From the NCBI GenBank assembly GCA_037721215.1, contig JBBJNV010000015.1:1-64000 (forward strand): a stretch of 64,000 nucleotides of DNA. Reading direction: 5' to 3'. The notes under the pieces were generated by a model, which was not told the DNA's origin, made no database searches, and saw only the letters and a list, made by a program, of their open reading frames with translations. The stretch's first letter is position 1, and the number at the start of each line of letters is the position of its first letter. Positions 62,922 to 64,000 of the stretch are shown here, piece by piece. This stretch comes from Gemmatimonadaceae bacterium (GTDB lineage Bacteria; Gemmatimonadota; Gemmatimonadetes; Gemmatimonadales; Gemmatimonadaceae). A program made the translations under genes and the position numbers.

Positions 62922-63802
62922 GGCAGTCCTATCCTTTCAGGAATCGTAATCTGAACCTGGGCGCCGGGGAAAAATGGCAATCCTTCGCCAAGAGGCACAC
63001 CCTGGCCCCACTCTGGCACAATCGCGATGCGTGCCGTGCCGCTTCGCACGCTCATCATCCCGTCCCATTTGCCGGTGAACTTGCGAACGCCTGCCAGGCC
63101 CTGTCCCCGCCCTGGATCCCGAAACCGGGTGGCTCCCTTGATCACCGTCTCCTCGAGGGCCTTGCCGTCGTCCCATACGTCGCTGGCACGCGCACCCTGA
63201 GACTGTTCCAGCGATTTCCGAAATCCCATGCCTGCGTCGCAGACGGCGATCACTACGACCCATCTGCCCAGCCGTTGCTGAAACTTGTAGGCGTGTACGG
63301 AAACCCACCCTCCGTAACCGGCATGCTCGATGACGTTCTGGCAGATTTCCGACAGCACCATCGTAAACCGCATGGTGACACTCGCCTCAAGGTTCAATTT
63401 TTCCTGGAGGATTGCCTGGGCACGATGCTGAATGTTGTCGACTACGGTGTGAACGTCCTCGGTGCCGTTGATCGGCGTAACCTCGAGCAGCACACTGTTT
63501 TCAGATTTGCTTCGCCGCGGCACCCTTCCGGAAATTTCGTAGAGGGAATCTGCATAGGTGAAAAAGCTTGCTTTCGACCAGTAGGATGCCGTGTCCTCGG
63601 CTTCCGGAACCGTCAACCCCGGCCGTTCGAGACGCGTCTGGGCCAGCGAGAGCAGTGCAGTGAAGCCGAAAGGCGACGCCCAGCGTGTACGCCTTGCGTC
63701 GAGGAGGATTTTTTCTTCAGGAGGCAGCAGTGCTACCTGAGCGAAGATCTGTTCAAATGACTGGTCGTCGAGTGACGGGGGAACGTTGATAATGGTCGTC
63801 AC
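62918..63802 (-). CDS. STAS-like plus GHKL ATPase protein
   Basis: The 294-residue protein begins with a STAS-like domain (INVPPSLDDQSFEQIFAQVALLPPEEKILLDARRTRWASPFGFTALLSLAQ). The C-terminal half is a GHKL/HATPase_c domain with N box LSEICQNVIEHAGYGGW, G1 VCDAGMGFRKSLEQ and G2 DPGRGQGLAGVRKF. This is the fold of RsbW-like anti-sigma kinases, but fused to a STAS part. GTG 63802 overlaps the upstream kinase stop in a GTGA. Together with the next gene it looks like a phosphorylation switch; the target is unknown. Confidence 0.85.
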   Translation of the reverse strand: MTTIINVPPSLDDQSFEQIFAQVALLPPEEKILLDARRTRWASPFGFTALLSLAQTRLERPGLTVPEAEDTASYWSKASFFTYADSLYEISGRVPRRSKSENSVLLEVTPINGTEDVHTVVDNIQHRAQAILQEKLNLEASVTMRFTMVLSEICQNVIEHAGYGGWVSVHAYKFQQRLGRWVVVIAVCDAGMGFRKSLEQSQGARASDVWDDGKALEETVIKGATRFRDPGRGQGLAGVRKFTGKWDGMMSVRSGTARIAIVPEWGQGVPLGEGLPFFPGAQVQITIPERIGLP

Positions 63803-64000
63803 CTGATGCTCAGTTCTCCCCGGAGGTGTTGCGCGAGACCCGTGGCCCCGCGATGATCGACGTTACGCGCCGCGGCTGCCGACGCAGCGCCCATTGCGGC
63901 TTCGAGACTGTCGCCAGCCAGCATGCGCGAGAAATATGTCGCGCCCCACACGTCGCCGCACCCCGTTGGATCGCCGCCACCGAGATCGCGAGTGGGTGCC
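63799..64000 (-). CDS. PfkB-family carbohydrate/nucleoside kinase, C-terminal part
   Basis: Only the last 66 residues fall in the window; the gene continues past 64000. The signature GGGDPTGCGDVWGATYF is the second PfkB motif (Asp-Thr/Pro-x-Gly-x-Gly-Asp) with the catalytic Asp, and it is followed by LEAAMGAASAAAARNVDHRGATGLAQHL, the typical family end. Substrate cannot be told. The stop overlaps the GTG of the STAS/ATPase gene by 4 bases, making it the first visible member of the overlapping chain. Confidence 0.8.
   Translation of the reverse strand, partial: APTRDLGGGDPTGCGDVWGATYFSRMLAGDSLEAAMGAASAAAARNVDHRGATGLAQHLRGELSIR

Overview
The window is about 64 kb of GC-rich bacterial chromosome, gene-dense and in long co-directional runs. 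No rRNA is present, so the organism has to be inferred from gene content. Several things fit best with Gemmatimonadota or a close relative: two DUF4097-type repeat proteins around an ECF sigma/anti-sigma pair, a very large secreted BNR/sortilin-like propeller protein, a Ser/Thr kinase fused to a TolB-N-like domain and TPRs, an actinobacterial Sdh1-like succinate dehydrogenase, and many GTG/TTG starts with 4-base overlaps. This placement is an inference.

Layout. 0-4.3 kb: rpsP-rimM-trmD-rplS-rnhB-purE-purK, translation and purine genes. 4.4-9.5 kb: an envelope cluster of a lipoprotein, DUF4097 protein, ECF sigma factor, membrane anti-sigma factor, second DUF4097 protein and probable outer-membrane barrel. 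9.5-13.9 kb: small enzymes, a broken methyltransferase gene, tRNA-Lys, an M20 peptidase and a VanX-like dipeptidase. 13.9-18.5 kb (minus): a soluble histidine kinase coupled to the propeller protein. 19-23 kb: moaC, holB (minus), then a DJ-1/PfpI protein, a membrane protein with an overlapping winged-helix regulator, and uppS. 23.2-27.5 kb: an Sdh1-like succinate dehydrogenase operon. 27.5-36.8 kb: photolyase, PQQ-type sugar dehydrogenase, Ser/Thr kinase, DoxX, GHL10-type hydrolase, lipid kinase, amidohydrolase. 36.9-41.4 kb: tRNA-Asn, SDR, uvrA, two GlsB-like membrane proteins. 41.7-47.3 kb: PP2C phosphatase, then HPPD, homogentisate dioxygenase and acetoacetyl-CoA synthetase (tyrosine breakdown to acetoacetate and its activation). 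47.4-52.6 kb (minus): HD hydrolase, pckA and the malic enzyme-phosphotransacetylase fusion, which form the C3/C4 node. 52.6-57.0 kb (minus): a Zn/Mn ABC transporter, a porin and a small His/Cys protein. 57.1-60.8 kb (minus): endonuclease IV, an EnvC-like LytM protein, ftsX and ftsE. 60.8-64.0 kb (minus): a chain of 4-base overlapping genes (PfkB kinase end, STAS+GHKL ATPase, STAS+winged helix protein, unknown 112-aa protein, PLP sulfur-amino-acid enzyme).

The best candidates for something not yet described are the STAS/GHKL chain at 60.8-64.0 kb, the DUF4097/ECF envelope module at 4.4-9.5 kb, and the Sdh1-like operon with its small CxxC protein. Two start-site anomalies (rnhB with no ATG/GTG/TTG start; a lipoprotein gene with a perfect Shine-Dalgarno in front of ATT) also deserve a check.
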